Notes: a model not told the origin generated them from the letters alone. Shown: positions 26,495 through 37,074, counted from the first letter of the stretch. The stretch is DNA of 64,000 bases from Pyrenula massariospora (GCA_021030905.1 JAGFMI010000003.1:1-64000), one strand, 5' to 3'. Numbers and translations are program-made.

Positions 26495-28037
26495 ATCACA
26501 ATGCCTGGTCCTCGATAGAAATAAAGAGAAGTGCTGCAGGTGTAGAGTAAGAAACAGCGAGAGCTGGGCATTTCAGAGCCTTAAGAAAGGAGGTTTTGAG
26601 GAATGGTAAGATTGATGGGATAGTAAGGACTATAATAATAAGTAGACGGAGCAGAGAGCGAGAGGTGGGTATTTTAGAGCCTGGAGGAAGGAGGCTCTTG
26701 AGGAGTGGCTAGATTGATAGGATAGTAAGCACTGTGATAAAAGGTGAATAGCGCACAGATCGAGGCGATGTTTTACCAGATAGCGAAGGCATTTAGATTT
26801 GCGCATACAGGCCAGAGCATTCTCGACACGTCTGCCAGCTGAAACCACCAAGCAAAAAGAAGACTTGCTAAGCCACAATTGACCGGCGGTCGGCCGATTC
26901 CAGCCAATCCCAGCAATATTGTTACCGCCGCAGAACACATTGTGGTGTATCAGGGTTCAGGCAAAAACAGCAAATGATTGGATCGAACCCCAGCAGTCCC
27001 TGCGGTAGGCGTCCTCCTTACTGCATCCGGCATGTTAGGCGTCAGCCGCAGTGTTCTGAGTGCCAGAAATGCAACCTCTCCTTTTTTCACGTCTATCTCG
27101 TCGTATTGTCTCCAACGATTTCACCTGTCCTCGTATTATTCCATACTTTGATCACGCAGAGCCTTCTCGGCTTTCTCCTCCCAAGTTCATAGCTGCCTCA
27201 GCTTGTCCTTTAGCTTACCAAATCAATCTTCGTCTCCCGTTCCCGTCTCTGCAATAACGTCTTTCTCGCTGCCCACATAAATGTCCTAGGGGCTAAACTT
27301 CCAATCTGTCAATTTGGCTTCATTTTCGGAGATCAGGCGGCACATGATTGTGGGGGACGTCTGCTGGCATTCATGGATTCGACACGTAAGGAACTCCATT
27401 TGAGGTGATGAAATGTCAGTCAAATAATTATTAGTCTAAGGGGGAAGGATCTATGACACACACCTGTTGGAAGGAATGACAAGGCCATTGATGGCGGGCT
27501 GGAGTGAGTTCTGAGCGATTTCTGACGATGGAAAAGGTTTGGGAGAAGATAAGATAGAGGTTAGAAGAGCGAAGCACAAGTCAAAGAATTTGTAACGTTG
27601 ATTTCACAGTCCGGTAATGAGGTTGACATCTCCCGTGTATAACTGGAACTGATCCTAAACATTCAGAGCCACCATGGTTTGCAAGATCCTGGTCTCAACG
27701 CAATGAAGACTTCTGGCGATAATGCGGCGTTATCACGTCCAGATCATGCTTCACACCTCCGTACCAGTTAACTTTATCGAGGTCACTCACTTACACTACT
27801 TAGCTGAAGGTTTCAGAAGCTCTATTGCCCGACACCGGCCATGCTGCTCATGATATCGACCTGTGTAGCTCCAAAATGCTACCTCGCTTGGTTCCTTCAT
27901 TATCCTTTGCCGCCTCGTGCATCTTAGCGTCCCCTCCACTATGCTCACCGACTACCTTGTATTGTCCTCCAGCCTGCTCTAACGTTGTGCTCATCTCCCC
28001 AGGCCCATCCTTCGTTGACATCATAACCTCTATCTAG
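26495..28037. other. Intergenic region upstream of the giant kinase gene
   Basis: Apart from the tandem duplication at 26550-26741 I see nothing supportable here. Short open frames on both strands have no start context, intron signals or protein-like composition. Confidence 0.6.
26550..26741. repeat. Imperfect ~101-bp tandem duplication in the 5-prime flank
   Basis: Two head-to-tail units (about 26550-26640 and 26651-26741) align at an offset of 101 bases with roughly three-quarters identity. Landmarks shared by both are GCGAGAG.TGGG.ATTT.AGAGCC, AAGGAGG.T.TTGAGGA.TGG and AGATTGAT.GGATAGTAAG. It begins some 55 bases upstream of the giant kinase start codon, so it lies in the likely promoter or 5-prime UTR. 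Confidence 0.8.
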
Positions 28038-28372
28038 TTAGAATCTGTCCTCCTCCTTCTGCTGCTCCATTGCCTTCTCCGCCTCTACTGTTGCGTTTCT
28101 CTTCTTAGATTTGACTCTCTTCGCGACAACTATCTCCGCCTCTCTCTCCCATCTTTGCAGCGATTGCAATTCCGTTCCTAATTTTTCGATCCTGCTATCC
28201 TCTTCATTCTTGCAAGGAATCGCAACATGTTCTTGATCGACATATTTGCCCCAAATTTGAGCTTCCATGTCAACGAGCTCTGCTCTTGCTTCAGCAATGG
28301 GCCGGCGAATGGTATCGAGACAGATTTCTGGGCGTTCGGAAAGGTGACTGTAAAGAAGGTCTGTTGGAGAGC
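28038..28372 (-). CDS. Possible exon of a small hypothetical gene
   Basis: A minus-strand frame of about 110 codons has convincing protein character: a segment around LLYSHLSERPEICLDTIRR, then a helical, charged C-terminus rich in Glu, Lys and Arg ending EQQKEEDRF, likely a coiled coil. It opens after an acceptor-like CTCTAG with a GCTAAAAC branch-like site, and a GTAAAT donor lies about 50 bases further upstream. The 5-prime exon and start codon are not resolved; an ATG at 28465 is in a different phase. I do not recognise the family. It may be a pseudogene. Confidence 0.35.
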
Positions 28373-28465
28373 TAGAGTTTTAGCAAGAGTTATGACATCT
28401 TGTAATTCGTTGCATTTACCTTTCGCTGTGGGCTGGGTATGGGATGATGGAAATGTCGAGGACAT

Positions 28466-29142
28466 TCTGCATTCACTGTTGAGAATTGGTACGCTTTGCT
28501 TAAAAACAAAATTAGGGAGAACCAGCCTGCTTTATACCTCCCACCATTGCCAAGGTTTGGAAGGACCTAACACCGCGACACGTTGGCTGCGGATGTGCAC
28601 ATAAAGCAATACTTGAAATGACCGGAAGCCTGCAAAATTAAAACGCGACTGCGGCTAGGAACATTTGATCGCCAAATAAATGAGCAGAAAGCACAAAGAC
28701 GCTTCTATACACATCAAAAGCCTGACCGAAGGCCGCGTCTCTCTTCCAACACGAGCTACAGGAGAATCTAGGGAAAAGTCGGAATCAATTGCATACACAG
28801 CGCGCCATTTCGTAAAATTCGCTAATAAACATGGTATTGACATTCCACAAAGCTGAACAAGAAAACATGCTCAACGTGACAGATAGTGAATCGTCAAGCT
28901 GAGCAAAATGAAGGGTATCCGTAGCTGAGTAGTGATGCAACCATCCAAACTTTCTGCGCCGAAAACGTTATGCTTCAACGCCGGTAACGCCTTGCGGAAA
29001 AGACAGACAAATTTTCAGTCCGAAGGAAATGCAGTCCAAAGAAGAAGATGCACCATCCATATGTACAAGGAAAATTCAGAAAAGGCCAAGCATCCCAGAA
29101 ATGATATAGCATCCAAAGATAAAATAGAATTTAGTTCACAGG
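28466..29142. other. Intergenic, nothing seen
   Basis: No supportable gene or repeat. It contains the 3-prime flank of the kinase gene on its right. Confidence 0.6.
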
Positions 29143-31350
29143 TCACCGCCATCCATTACCAAAGTCATGGGAGGTGCCCTCCTCCACTTGACCTTCCAAC
29201 CACCGACATCGCAAAATCTCTCCGATGGTCCACCTCATGTTGATATTCTCAACGAGACAACCTCTTTCGACGAGGTCCATCACCTCTTCTCCACCTTTCT
29301 GCCTCAGTCTTTCACGGTTCCACTTCCCTTGGTTGATGTCTGCCCATGTTCTCGAAACAACCTCTGTGTTTTGAAAGGGACGGCTGCCCACCACGAGCGT
29401 ATATACACAGACGCCGTAAGCCCAAATGTCCACAGCAGCACTGATTGGTATAGAGATCGGAAGACCGCTTCCCTCACCGTCGAATTGCTGCCTGGATTGT
29501 GACTCGCTTAATCTAAGAATCTCAGGCGCAGCATACTCAAGACTACCACCAGCAAAGGCGCTCGAGCTGGTGTCTGCTGGGCCCATAGGTCTGATCGGTG
29601 GCCGGTCGACGTCTTGATTCCGGCCGTCATCAGCGGACAGCCATTCGGCCATGCCGAAGTCGCAAAGGCGTAAGTTATATTCCGAACCCAATGCACTGTT
29701 TGATCTCTCGAGAAGGCAGTTCTCGAGTTTAACGTCTCGATGCGCGACCTTAATGTCTTCGTGTAAGTAACGAAGGGCGTCAGCGAGCTGAAAGCTCAAA
29801 TTCTTGGCAAGAGGGCCTTTCAAGCCTTGTCGGTTTCCATGAACGAGATCGAACAGGGTTCCGCCCATATTCAGTGGAATAAAACAGAAGGTCGCAAAGT
29901 CGGTCTTGTACACCGCTTCAAGAGCTAGGAGGCGCGGGTGTCTTAAGAAGCGCCACAGCTCGACCTCATGGTCGAACTCCGCTCGTAAGAACTCATTCTC
30001 GCTTTCTGACCTGCCGGCGAGAGTGTGACGAACAATCTTCACAGCAAGCAGTCGCTTCTTCGCAGTAGGATCGGAGGGGAATATCTGGAATGCCTCCTTA
30101 ATAATGCTGAAACCTCCGCGCCCAATTTGTCTCCCGAGAACATAGTCTTCACCGACAGTCTGTCCCGCGTCGTCCGGAGAGGGAGGCTTCTCTTCGCGCA
30201 TGGAGAAAGAGCGAAGAAAATTGTGGGCAGGACTCGATCCGCCCGCTGACGTGGACCGACGGGAAGATGGACGAGAGGTTCTCATACTCGTGGGACGGCC
30301 AACAGGAACCCAGCTGTGTAATGGGCTATTAGGGCTCCTACTCTCGGATGTGGGAATTCTGCGTGGTCTCGTGTTTGGCCAGGAGTTTGAATTATCCGAG
30401 CCATTCCCGTCGGGAGCAGTGGAAGATATTATGTCCTCCTCTCGGTGACCCTCAATTAGCGACTTCACCTCAGATTCAGATGATACTGTCGAGGCTGATG
30501 AAAACGACATTACTTGGTCTCTGTCTACCTCTTGCGCTAATTCGTCTACGGTTTCCTGGAGTAGTGGGAACCGGGGTTCGCCTCGCCTCGGTTCTTGATG
30601 CCATCTATTATGCTCCGAGTTTTCTTGTGTCGATTGATCATTTGGTGGATTCGGATTGTCTTTGTCAGACTCGCTTCGAGATCTCGCGTTATTTCTTGCA
30701 AATTCATCTGTTATAGCTTGAAAAATAGATCTTCCTCGGACTTTGTTTCGCTGCTTCTCTACAGGATTTTCAATTGGTCGCTGATCCCCCGAGTCGAGTT
30801 TCACCTTCGCACTGAACGCGATAGATGTTGTGCGATTTCTCAGGAAGTCAGCAGCAGTCATAGAGGACCCATGGGATCCTCCATCGTGCACCTCTGCCAG
30901 CACCTGGCTCTCCACAGGCGGAAATTCAGATGGAGGAGATGATGCCTGTTGTATGGTAATAGGTGCGGTTGATTCATGTTCGATGCCTGTTCGTGCCAGA
31001 TTTTCCGTCTCTTTCTCCAGAGATCCAACCCCAGCGCCAATCGACAGCGATGTACCGCTGTCCAATCCACTATGAATCGCTTGATCGGCCGAGCTCTCAC
31101 TTTCTTCCCACGGTTTGTGCCCGTCAAAATCTGTGTCGAGTCTCAGGTCCTTGAATTGTACAGGACGCTCCCCAGCAGCCATGCCCTCCCGGAGGGAGAG
31201 CAGGGAACGATTTCCTTCTCTTTCTACCCAATACGTGATCTTTATTTCCAAAGAGGCGACATCCAACAATGTTGGAGCAGACGCAGACGTGGGAATTTGG
31301 ATCGGCGCAGCCGTGTTGCTCCGTTGCCTTGGCTGATGATGGGATGACAC
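29143..31350 (-). CDS. Serine/threonine protein kinase with long N-terminal region
   Basis: A single open frame of 735 codons ends in a complete eukaryotic protein kinase domain. Numbered from the left limit used here, the glycine loop IGRGGFS is at 409-415, the ATP-site Lys in LAVKIV at 438, the catalytic loop HRDVKLEN at 537-544, DFG at 564-566 and APE at 608-610. All key residues are present, so it should be active. The first 400 residues are Ser/Pro/Arg-rich and probably disordered, a target for phosphorylation. The overall plan resembles fungal PRR1-type kinases, but I cannot assign an orthologue. The left-most codon is GTG; the first in-frame ATG is residue 57 (31182). A splice acceptor (TTTGTTTCTCAAATAG) just upstream suggests the true start lies in a 5-prime exon that I could not place in phase. 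Confidence 0.88.
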   Translation of the reverse strand: MSSHHQPRQRSNTAAPIQIPTSASAPTLLDVASLEIKITYWVEREGNRSLLSLREGMAAGERPVQFKDLRLDTDFDGHKPWEESESSADQAIHSGLDSGTSLSIGAGVGSLEKETENLARTGIEHESTAPITIQQASSPPSEFPPVESQVLAEVHDGGSHGSSMTAADFLRNRTTSIAFSAKVKLDSGDQRPIENPVEKQRNKVRGRSIFQAITDEFARNNARSRSESDKDNPNPPNDQSTQENSEHNRWHQEPRRGEPRFPLLQETVDELAQEVDRDQVMSFSSASTVSSESEVKSLIEGHREEDIISSTAPDGNGSDNSNSWPNTRPRRIPTSESRSPNSPLHSWVPVGRPTSMRTSRPSSRRSTSAGGSSPAHNFLRSFSMREEKPPSPDDAGQTVGEDYVLGRQIGRGGFSIIKEAFQIFPSDPTAKKRLLAVKIVRHTLAGRSESENEFLRAEFDHEVELWRFLRHPRLLALEAVYKTDFATFCFIPLNMGGTLFDLVHGNRQGLKGPLAKNLSFQLADALRYLHEDIKVAHRDVKLENCLLERSNSALGSEYNLRLCDFGMAEWLSADDGRNQDVDRPPIRPMGPADTSSSAFAGGSLEYAAPEILRLSESQSRQQFDGEGSGLPISIPISAAVDIWAYGVCVYTLVVGSRPFQNTEVVSRTWADINQGKWNRERLRQKGGEEVMDLVERGCLVENINMRWTIGEILRCRWLEGQVEEGTSHDFGNGWR

Positions 31351-31911
31351 TGATCGCGATGTTCGGTGCTTTGAGGCGTGCTATTTGAGAAACAAAGCTC
31401 CGTTCTTGATGAGACCAAAGGGTGTTAGGCCAGCGTTCTGTAGTTACGAAGAAGACTGCAGCGGTCAAAGAATGTAAAGGTGTGGGCCAGCGACCAACTG
31501 AGGTGCCGCAGCAGGGGCATGTTTTCCTGAATCGCGGGGAAGCCGGGGCCCACTCTCTGCAGGTCCGACGCCAAGGGCCGAAGGTTATTGACGCCAAGCC
31601 GGCTTCAGCCTCTCATCACGTGATCAAAATCACGTGATCTTGTCTAATAGAGGCATTCGATGTTGATAGCTCACGTTTAGCATGGCAGTCCTTGTTCGCA
31701 TTGTTTGTCTCGATTGATGGTGGCTGTTATCTTCTGAGGTTGAGGCAGTATTGCAAAACCTTAGGAAATCGCAATGAGCAGACGTGGCTCCTAAGAGGCT
31801 GGAGGCTGATCCGTCCCTTGGAAGACTTGCTGAGCAGCCGCCATCACTAGCGATGGATGTCTGTCCATCATATTCCATGCCACTTTTGAGCGTCTTTGAT
31901 GCCTCTCTGTT
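31351..31911. other. Intergenic region between two minus-strand genes
   Basis: It holds the 5-prime end or 5-prime exon of the kinase gene and its promoter, including two CACGTG boxes, plus the 3-prime flank of the 269-residue hypothetical gene. Confidence 0.6.
31615..31638. promoter_or_regulatory. Two CACGTG E-boxes
   Basis: Two ATCACGTGAT palindromes sit 14 bases apart, separated by CAAA. CACGTG is the core bound by fungal bHLH factors such as Cbf1-type proteins. They lie about 270 bases upstream of the left-most kinase codon, so they most likely belong to that promoter. Function is inferred from the motif only. Confidence 0.45.
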
Positions 31912-32773
31912 TCACAATGTTAAACCTGCCACCGCCACCTTGACTGTTAACTCAATGTCCTCATCAATATCCAGCGCCTCTCTTTCACGCACGAGAAGAT
32001 CCTCTTGCTCCAACTCCCTCATGGACCGACGACAGCACCAGCTGTTAGCTTTCCTAGAATGAGTACTCTTCCGTTCACAAGTACGCATGTACAACCTCTT
32101 AATAAATGCTTGGTCTTTTGGATCAACCTCGCTCTTTGCTAGCTGAATCATTAATGCTCGACGAAGCCCTCGTGGAACTCCCTGGAATAGGTTGGCGTAG
32201 GGTGTGAGGTCGACATCGTTCGTGACATGGTTAGGTTGCTTTCTAGCTGGCGAGCTCTTAGACGGTGGCTTGGACGTATCGTCCGAAAGTGAGAATATCG
32301 CTCTCGCTTTTGGGTGATTCTCTGGAACACAGTATGGATCCTCGATGATTTGTTTCCAAAGGTCTTCGGAGACACGGCCTTGTATTTCCTCTTCAGGGTG
32401 TGGTAGCTCGGTTGACGGATACTGCTGAGCGAGTGCTTTCCGTGGCGTAGTTGGAACTCGTGGGCCACCTCGTTCTCGCCGATGGCGTCGAAAGGTTGAA
32501 TATCTCTTACGCTAATATAGAATAAGTATGTGTTTTGATCAGCTGCAACGCGAAGGAACCTACTTTCTCTATTGCAAGTTCTACCGGAACACGAACCACC
32601 TTTTGCAAGCGATTATGAAGCCGGCCGATATCACGATCGTTCACGTTCTCAAGATGAAGCTTGCTGCACTCCTTACAGCCTATCTTGCCAGTTGGAAGAA
32701 TGGTCATATCTTCCCAGCCGCATCTTGGTTTTCGTGGAAGGTCGCCGGTAGGTAACGTTGACGAATCTTGCAT
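31912..32773 (-). CDS. Hypothetical protein, 269 aa, two exons
   Basis: The exons 32773-32564 and 32511-31912 join in phase 0 across a 52-bp intron (GTAGGT...ATTAG) and give 810 bases. The start is the ATG of MQDSSTLPTGDL. The N-terminus carries a CKEC pair that could bind metal if helped by distant residues. The middle is basic and Pro-rich (KPPSKSSPARKQP) and probably disordered. The C-terminal half is helical and charged, with a second Cys-rich spot (WCCRRS). I do not recognise a domain. Same strand as the kinase genes on both sides but well separated, so no sign of co-transcription. Confidence 0.7.
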
Positions 32774-33419
32774 TCTCTCACACAATATGATGCCACCTGT
32801 GTCGTGTAAATATTATGGAAATTGACTGCATCAAGTGTAGTTGTCAGGGAAGTGACAGCAAAGTCTACCTTACGCAGGAAGCTTGTGGGGAAGTTGTGTC
32901 CAGAAAAATCCAAGTTTAACCATATTCTAAAACTCAAAGAGGAGTGAAAATTGCTTTCCATGGTTTGAAGAAAGTTTAAAAACTCACAATGGCATCAGTG
33001 CATACCTCTAGCCACGTGGTGAGGGGATGCTTGCGTTCCACAAATTATCCCTCCTAAAATTTGGACATTTAAGCAGCAAATGCATCTCGGTCAATACTCT
33101 CCACACTTCTTGGTCGTCTCCGTGACCTGAAAAATTGTCATAAATTTTCAAAGGCCGTTAAAAGCCCGTTGATAGAATCGAAAGTGAGATGTCCTCGTAA
33201 GCTCCCTTACTATCTTATCCGTCAACATAGCCAAGTCTAGCTTTTCAGGTGTCTTTAGCCGTCGGGGCCAAGACGACGGCACTCCAGACCGTCACGTATG
33301 CATTTTGGCCCCTGATTCTCCAGACCTGAACGGGAAGAAAGCCGAGGTTTAACTCACGTTAAAAAGGTCACAAAACTTCTTGCTAGACATATTCGATCCT
33401 CAACAGTCGCATCAAGACT
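32774..33419. other. Intergenic, nothing seen
   Basis: Promoter side of the 269-residue gene. No convincing motif, repeat or gene. Confidence 0.55.
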
Positions 33420-33848
33420 TCAATTCTTAGCAGCTGGTACGAGCTTGGCTGCTGCTGCCTTAACAAGGCGTCTCCGGGTTTGGAGATCTTTGATTTTTTG
33501 CGCTAAGGCTTTTGCCCGATCCCATGCTGGCGCATCGCCTTTACCATCTTTTGCTTCCTACGAGTCACGTGCGAAGCTCAAGTCCGCTCTATCTCTTCTG
33601 ATATGTATCTGTAGAGGATCTGATTTCTATCTCTTCTTATTTTCCGTTGCTTCGTCGTTGCCAGCGTTGGATGATTTGCCCTGCACATCACAGGGATTGA
33701 AGATTGGTGTTTTTGACTCAGCCGGCATAAAAGGAGCCTCTTTGGCATTTTTTGGTGACTTGGAGAGGACACAAGATGTCCAGGGGTATGAAGACGATTT
33801 GACCGATACTTCTGCAGGCAGGAACTTCCCAGAAGGGTTCAATCCCAT
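33420..33848 (-). pseudogene. Probable pseudogene with two in-frame TAG codons
   Basis: One minus-strand frame runs 143 codons from an ATG at 33848 to a TGA at 33420-33422, broken only by two TAG codons at 33627-33629 and 33558-33560, either of which could come from CAG by one C-to-T change. The sequence looks like protein throughout: a Ser/Pro-rich N-terminal part, a charged middle (GNDEATENKKR) and a strongly helical basic C-terminus (AWDRAKALAQKIKDLQTRRR) rich in Lys and Ala. The upstream 33849-33910 piece is coding-like in another frame, so the 5-prime part may also be lost. The opposite strand is open over the same span but lacks an ATG. Family unknown. Confidence 0.45.
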
Positions 33849-33899
33849 TATTGCTCAGACACCATTTCTTTTTTTTTCGACTTTATCTTTGAAATCACG

Positions 33900-35054
33900 A
33901 AGATGAGACCGGGATTAAATGACTGAGATCCTTGAAAATGATAGACTGAAAGAGATGTCGTCGATACGGGTTTGGTTGGCAATCCACAATATCGCACGGC
34001 AGAGATTGCCACTGGATCTTCGAACAAGGAAATCTATTAGTTCTAAGGTTATCAATCTTCGGCATCTTGCTAATTTGCTGATTTGTAGTGAGCGCAGGTG
34101 ATATGGCGAATCTTGCCCTGCAGGCAAAGCCCTGCGCGATGGCTAAACTCACCAAAGCGCTACTCAGAGAGCACGCTGTCGATTTACGATCAAGCGATAT
34201 CCAAATTTTGTTGTGCTAGGATCTCTCCTGCAGCCGCCAAAAGGTTACTGCAACCATGGCTATTCTACAAATTGAAACCACAGATGTACGACTTCTGACT
34301 GTCAAGAAACCTAGAAAGAGCAGCCTAGCCCTCGGTTTCAGGGCTGCAAGTTACGCTCCATTAGCGTAAAATGTTAGGAATAGGAGACAGACGGCCTTCT
34401 TAATGTCACAATAAATCGGGATCGCTCGATGACTTTTTTGCTCGACGGCCATGGGAGAGGGTACACTCAGAGGATCATTTGACTCTAGGCTAGTAGACTC
34501 AGATGATCATGTACTTTGCATAAGACTTCCGCCATCCAGGTATTTGTGCTATTTACTTCTTTTCATAATGACAGAACTGTCGTAGCCGCTGATGAATAAT
34601 GGCCGAGATTAGGTATCATACTAGCTACGGCAGGCATGGCTTGCGTAGACTACCGATATTAGAAATTCGAGGGCCAAGATGATGAGGATTCTGATGATCT
34701 TACCCTTATCAAGACATCATAGTGATCACTACGCTCGCCAAGACTTCCGCCAGCGCTCAAGTGATCACACGTGATCACCCTGCCTGAGGTACTCTCGCGC
34801 GTCCAGATTCACCGTGTGAATCACCGGAGTCAATAGAGCCAAGGTGAATTGATTTCCCGCCCCGCTCGAATCTTCCGTCCTTGCGGCGCCCGACCAAATA
34901 CAAATTCCTCAAACTCCCCACCACTTTTCTCTTCTTCTACCAACAACAACAACCACCCTCCACTCCAACTCTTCCTTTACTTCAAGACATACTCTTGAGC
35001 AACTTATTGACTCTGCGTCGACTGATATTCTCAGACGACACACGCCTTTCCATC
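33900..35054. other. Intergenic region upstream of the repeat-protein gene
   Basis: No gene found. The right end is the promoter and 5-prime UTR of the gene starting at 35055; it holds paired palindromes (34761-34822) and a pyrimidine/CAA-rich leader. Confidence 0.6.
34761..34822. promoter_or_regulatory. Paired palindromes in promoter
   Basis: GTGATCAC occurs at 34761-34768 and again at 34771-34778, two identical palindromes two bases apart. The inverted repeat GATTCAC-CGT-GTGAATC follows at 34806-34822. They lie 230-300 bases upstream of the start codon at 35055. Such clustered dyads suggest sites for dimeric factors; which factor is unknown. Confidence 0.4.
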
Positions 35055-37074
35055 ATGGCTAGCGTTGCTGCTGGTCATAATGACACCAAATTTTACGGCT
35101 ACAATCCCCTTCAGATCATGAGGGATCATTTCAACATGACTTCACAAGCTTTCAATGGCAAAGTCGTTACAGCTGGTTTCCAGCTTCGTGACGTTCTTCG
35201 AGCCACTGCCGCGAAAATCAATCCTCCTCCAAAGGAAACTTTTGTTCAACGAGATCTAAGTGATGTTGCTAGCGAAATTTTAGGTACGTAAATCCAGAGA
35301 TTGCTCGGCCATCAAAGCTCATCATGTCTTAGATGCGACAAGTGCTTTGATTGGCGACAAGAATCAAGTCGACGCTAGCCTCGATGACCGCGTCGCGCGG
35401 ACTGCTGGCCCTCCTGTTGACCACGCAATGAAAATCACTCTGTACCCTTCAATCGATACCAAGCCAGTAAAACCGAACATCGCTGTTGATGACATGAAAA
35501 TCGTCCTTTATCCATCAATCGAAACAATACCCACCCCACCGGAACCCTTGGGCAATCAGAACAAGATTGTGCTCTATGATGGTGTCCACACTCAGCCTTC
35601 TACTGTTGCTGCTAATGAAGATCCACGGGGTCTCCACAATTTGATGGATCCCATAAAGCGTGACGCTCTGTCGCACTCCCATGAGGCTGATGCTGAGGTC
35701 CTTTTATCAGCACAGCATAGTCCTCATCATGAACTTCAAGACAACACATGCCGTCGACATCCCTCAAGCCTTAGTTCTGAAGAATCTGAGGAGTCAGATA
35801 CAACCTTAGTCTCTTCCGCTAGCCAAGAGTTAGCAAGTGCGCCTTCTATCGAATCTTCCAAGACACCTACATCTGTCTTTGAATTCGGTAAGCATGATTC
35901 ATGCTTCAAGTCATTCAGCTTCGGCGCCAAATCATCCCCTCCATCATTTTCTGGGGAACAGGGCAGTCCTACAAGTCTTTCAAGTACCTCAAGCAAATCG
36001 ACGGTTTCTTCTCTTCCTCCGTTCTCACGTCATATCAAGCCATGCAAAGGCAGAATCGGCAGCAACGTGCCTCGCGAACTTGCAAAGCTCCCTCCGCAGA
36101 CCGAAACCATTGTTGGCTACCTTCGGATTGCGAAGGAAAATCGGCACTTGTACCTAAATTCATTGCGCACGACATCAAATTCTCAATGCGGCCAGACATC
36201 CATTATAGCTGGGGAAAAGCTCCGAGAGCTTGTAGGATGGGAGGTCGCCATCCAGCACCTTCAAAATGTGTCCCCAACTCTTGCTGCTTTTCATAGCAGG
36301 CCGTATCCTGTTTCAACTCAGAAAGAGACCACTCAGTCTGCTTCTAAGGATGAAGCTACTCTCCTAGAGACTGACAACGGTCTCAAACACACTGATCCAG
36401 AAGCCACCCTTACTGAGGCTGATCCAGAGATGAATGAACATCTCAAATGCACTGATCCGGAGATCCACACCTTTGCTGAGACCGACTCAGCTAAAGATCC
36501 TGGACAACTTAATGATATTTTACTACTGAACCCCAAGTTTTCTACGGCCGATGACACAAGATCAACTGAAGATGACGAGTCTACGCCTACTACCTCAACC
36601 TACGGCCTTCAGGCTGCGATGACCGCATCTGACGCGACAGTCACTGACACAAATATGCTCAAAGCTATCCCGAACATTGATACCACGCCAGCTCCACGAA
36701 GCAAGTCCGCCAAACAGCGTGCCAAAGCGAAGGCCAAGAAAGACGCACTTGCAGTGGAGAATCACCGCATTGAGCAACAGCGTCGTGAGCAGAAGGAGAT
36801 CAATCGGAAGCGCGAAGCTAGCCGTAAGGCCAAAGCTCAGAAAGAGGAAGACGAGCTGCTCAAGAAAGAGCAGCAGAAGATTGAGGCGGCGGCTCGCATG
36901 GAGGAGCGCTGCAAGATACAAGAGGAAACGGTCGCGAAGCAGAATCAGGCGACCAAGGGGAAGGACTTGACTATTGTAGAGACGAAGGAGGTTGTACCGG
37001 CACGAGGAAAGCCGGCGAGTGGAAAGGGAAAGGGAAAGAAGAAGGGGAAAGGAAAGGGGAAGGGGAAGAACTAA
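35055..37074 (+). CDS. Hypothetical protein, 656 aa, with 22-residue triple repeat
   Basis: Exons 35055-35283 and 35333-37074 join (GTACGT...CTTAG) to 1,971 bases. I chose the ATG of MASVAAGHND, which has a good context, over an upstream in-frame ATG at 34881 in the leader. Residues 110-163 carry three copies of a K-I-x-L-Y-[PD] motif (KITLYPSIDT, KIVLYPSIET, KIVLYDGVHT) spaced exactly 22 residues apart. The centre is Ser/Thr-rich and probably disordered, with a shorter degenerate repeat around TDPE. The C-terminal 140 residues form a long charged helix, likely a coiled coil, ending in a (G-K)n tail (KGKGKKKGKGKGKGKN). This suggests nucleic-acid or ribosome contact, but that is inference. Family unknown. 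Confidence 0.75.

Noticed and set aside
26630-26938. 102-residue minus-strand gene
   Set aside because: It overlaps the tandem duplication, has no conserved features and its composition is not protein-like.
33316-33906. Plus-strand gene opposite the pseudogene
   Set aside because: The frame is open for about 196 codons but has no ATG, and its composition is that of an antisense copy of a Lys/Ala-rich helix. Not fully excluded as an internal exon.
20974-34300. Secondary-metabolite or prokaryote-style operon cluster
   Set aside because: The genes are unrelated kinases and orphans with separate promoters; no synthase, oxidase or transporter set is present.
34881-35054. Upstream in-frame ATG extending the repeat protein by 58 residues
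   Set aside because: The extra segment is pyrimidine- and CAA-rich leader sequence; the ATG at 35055 has better context and starts the protein-like sequence.
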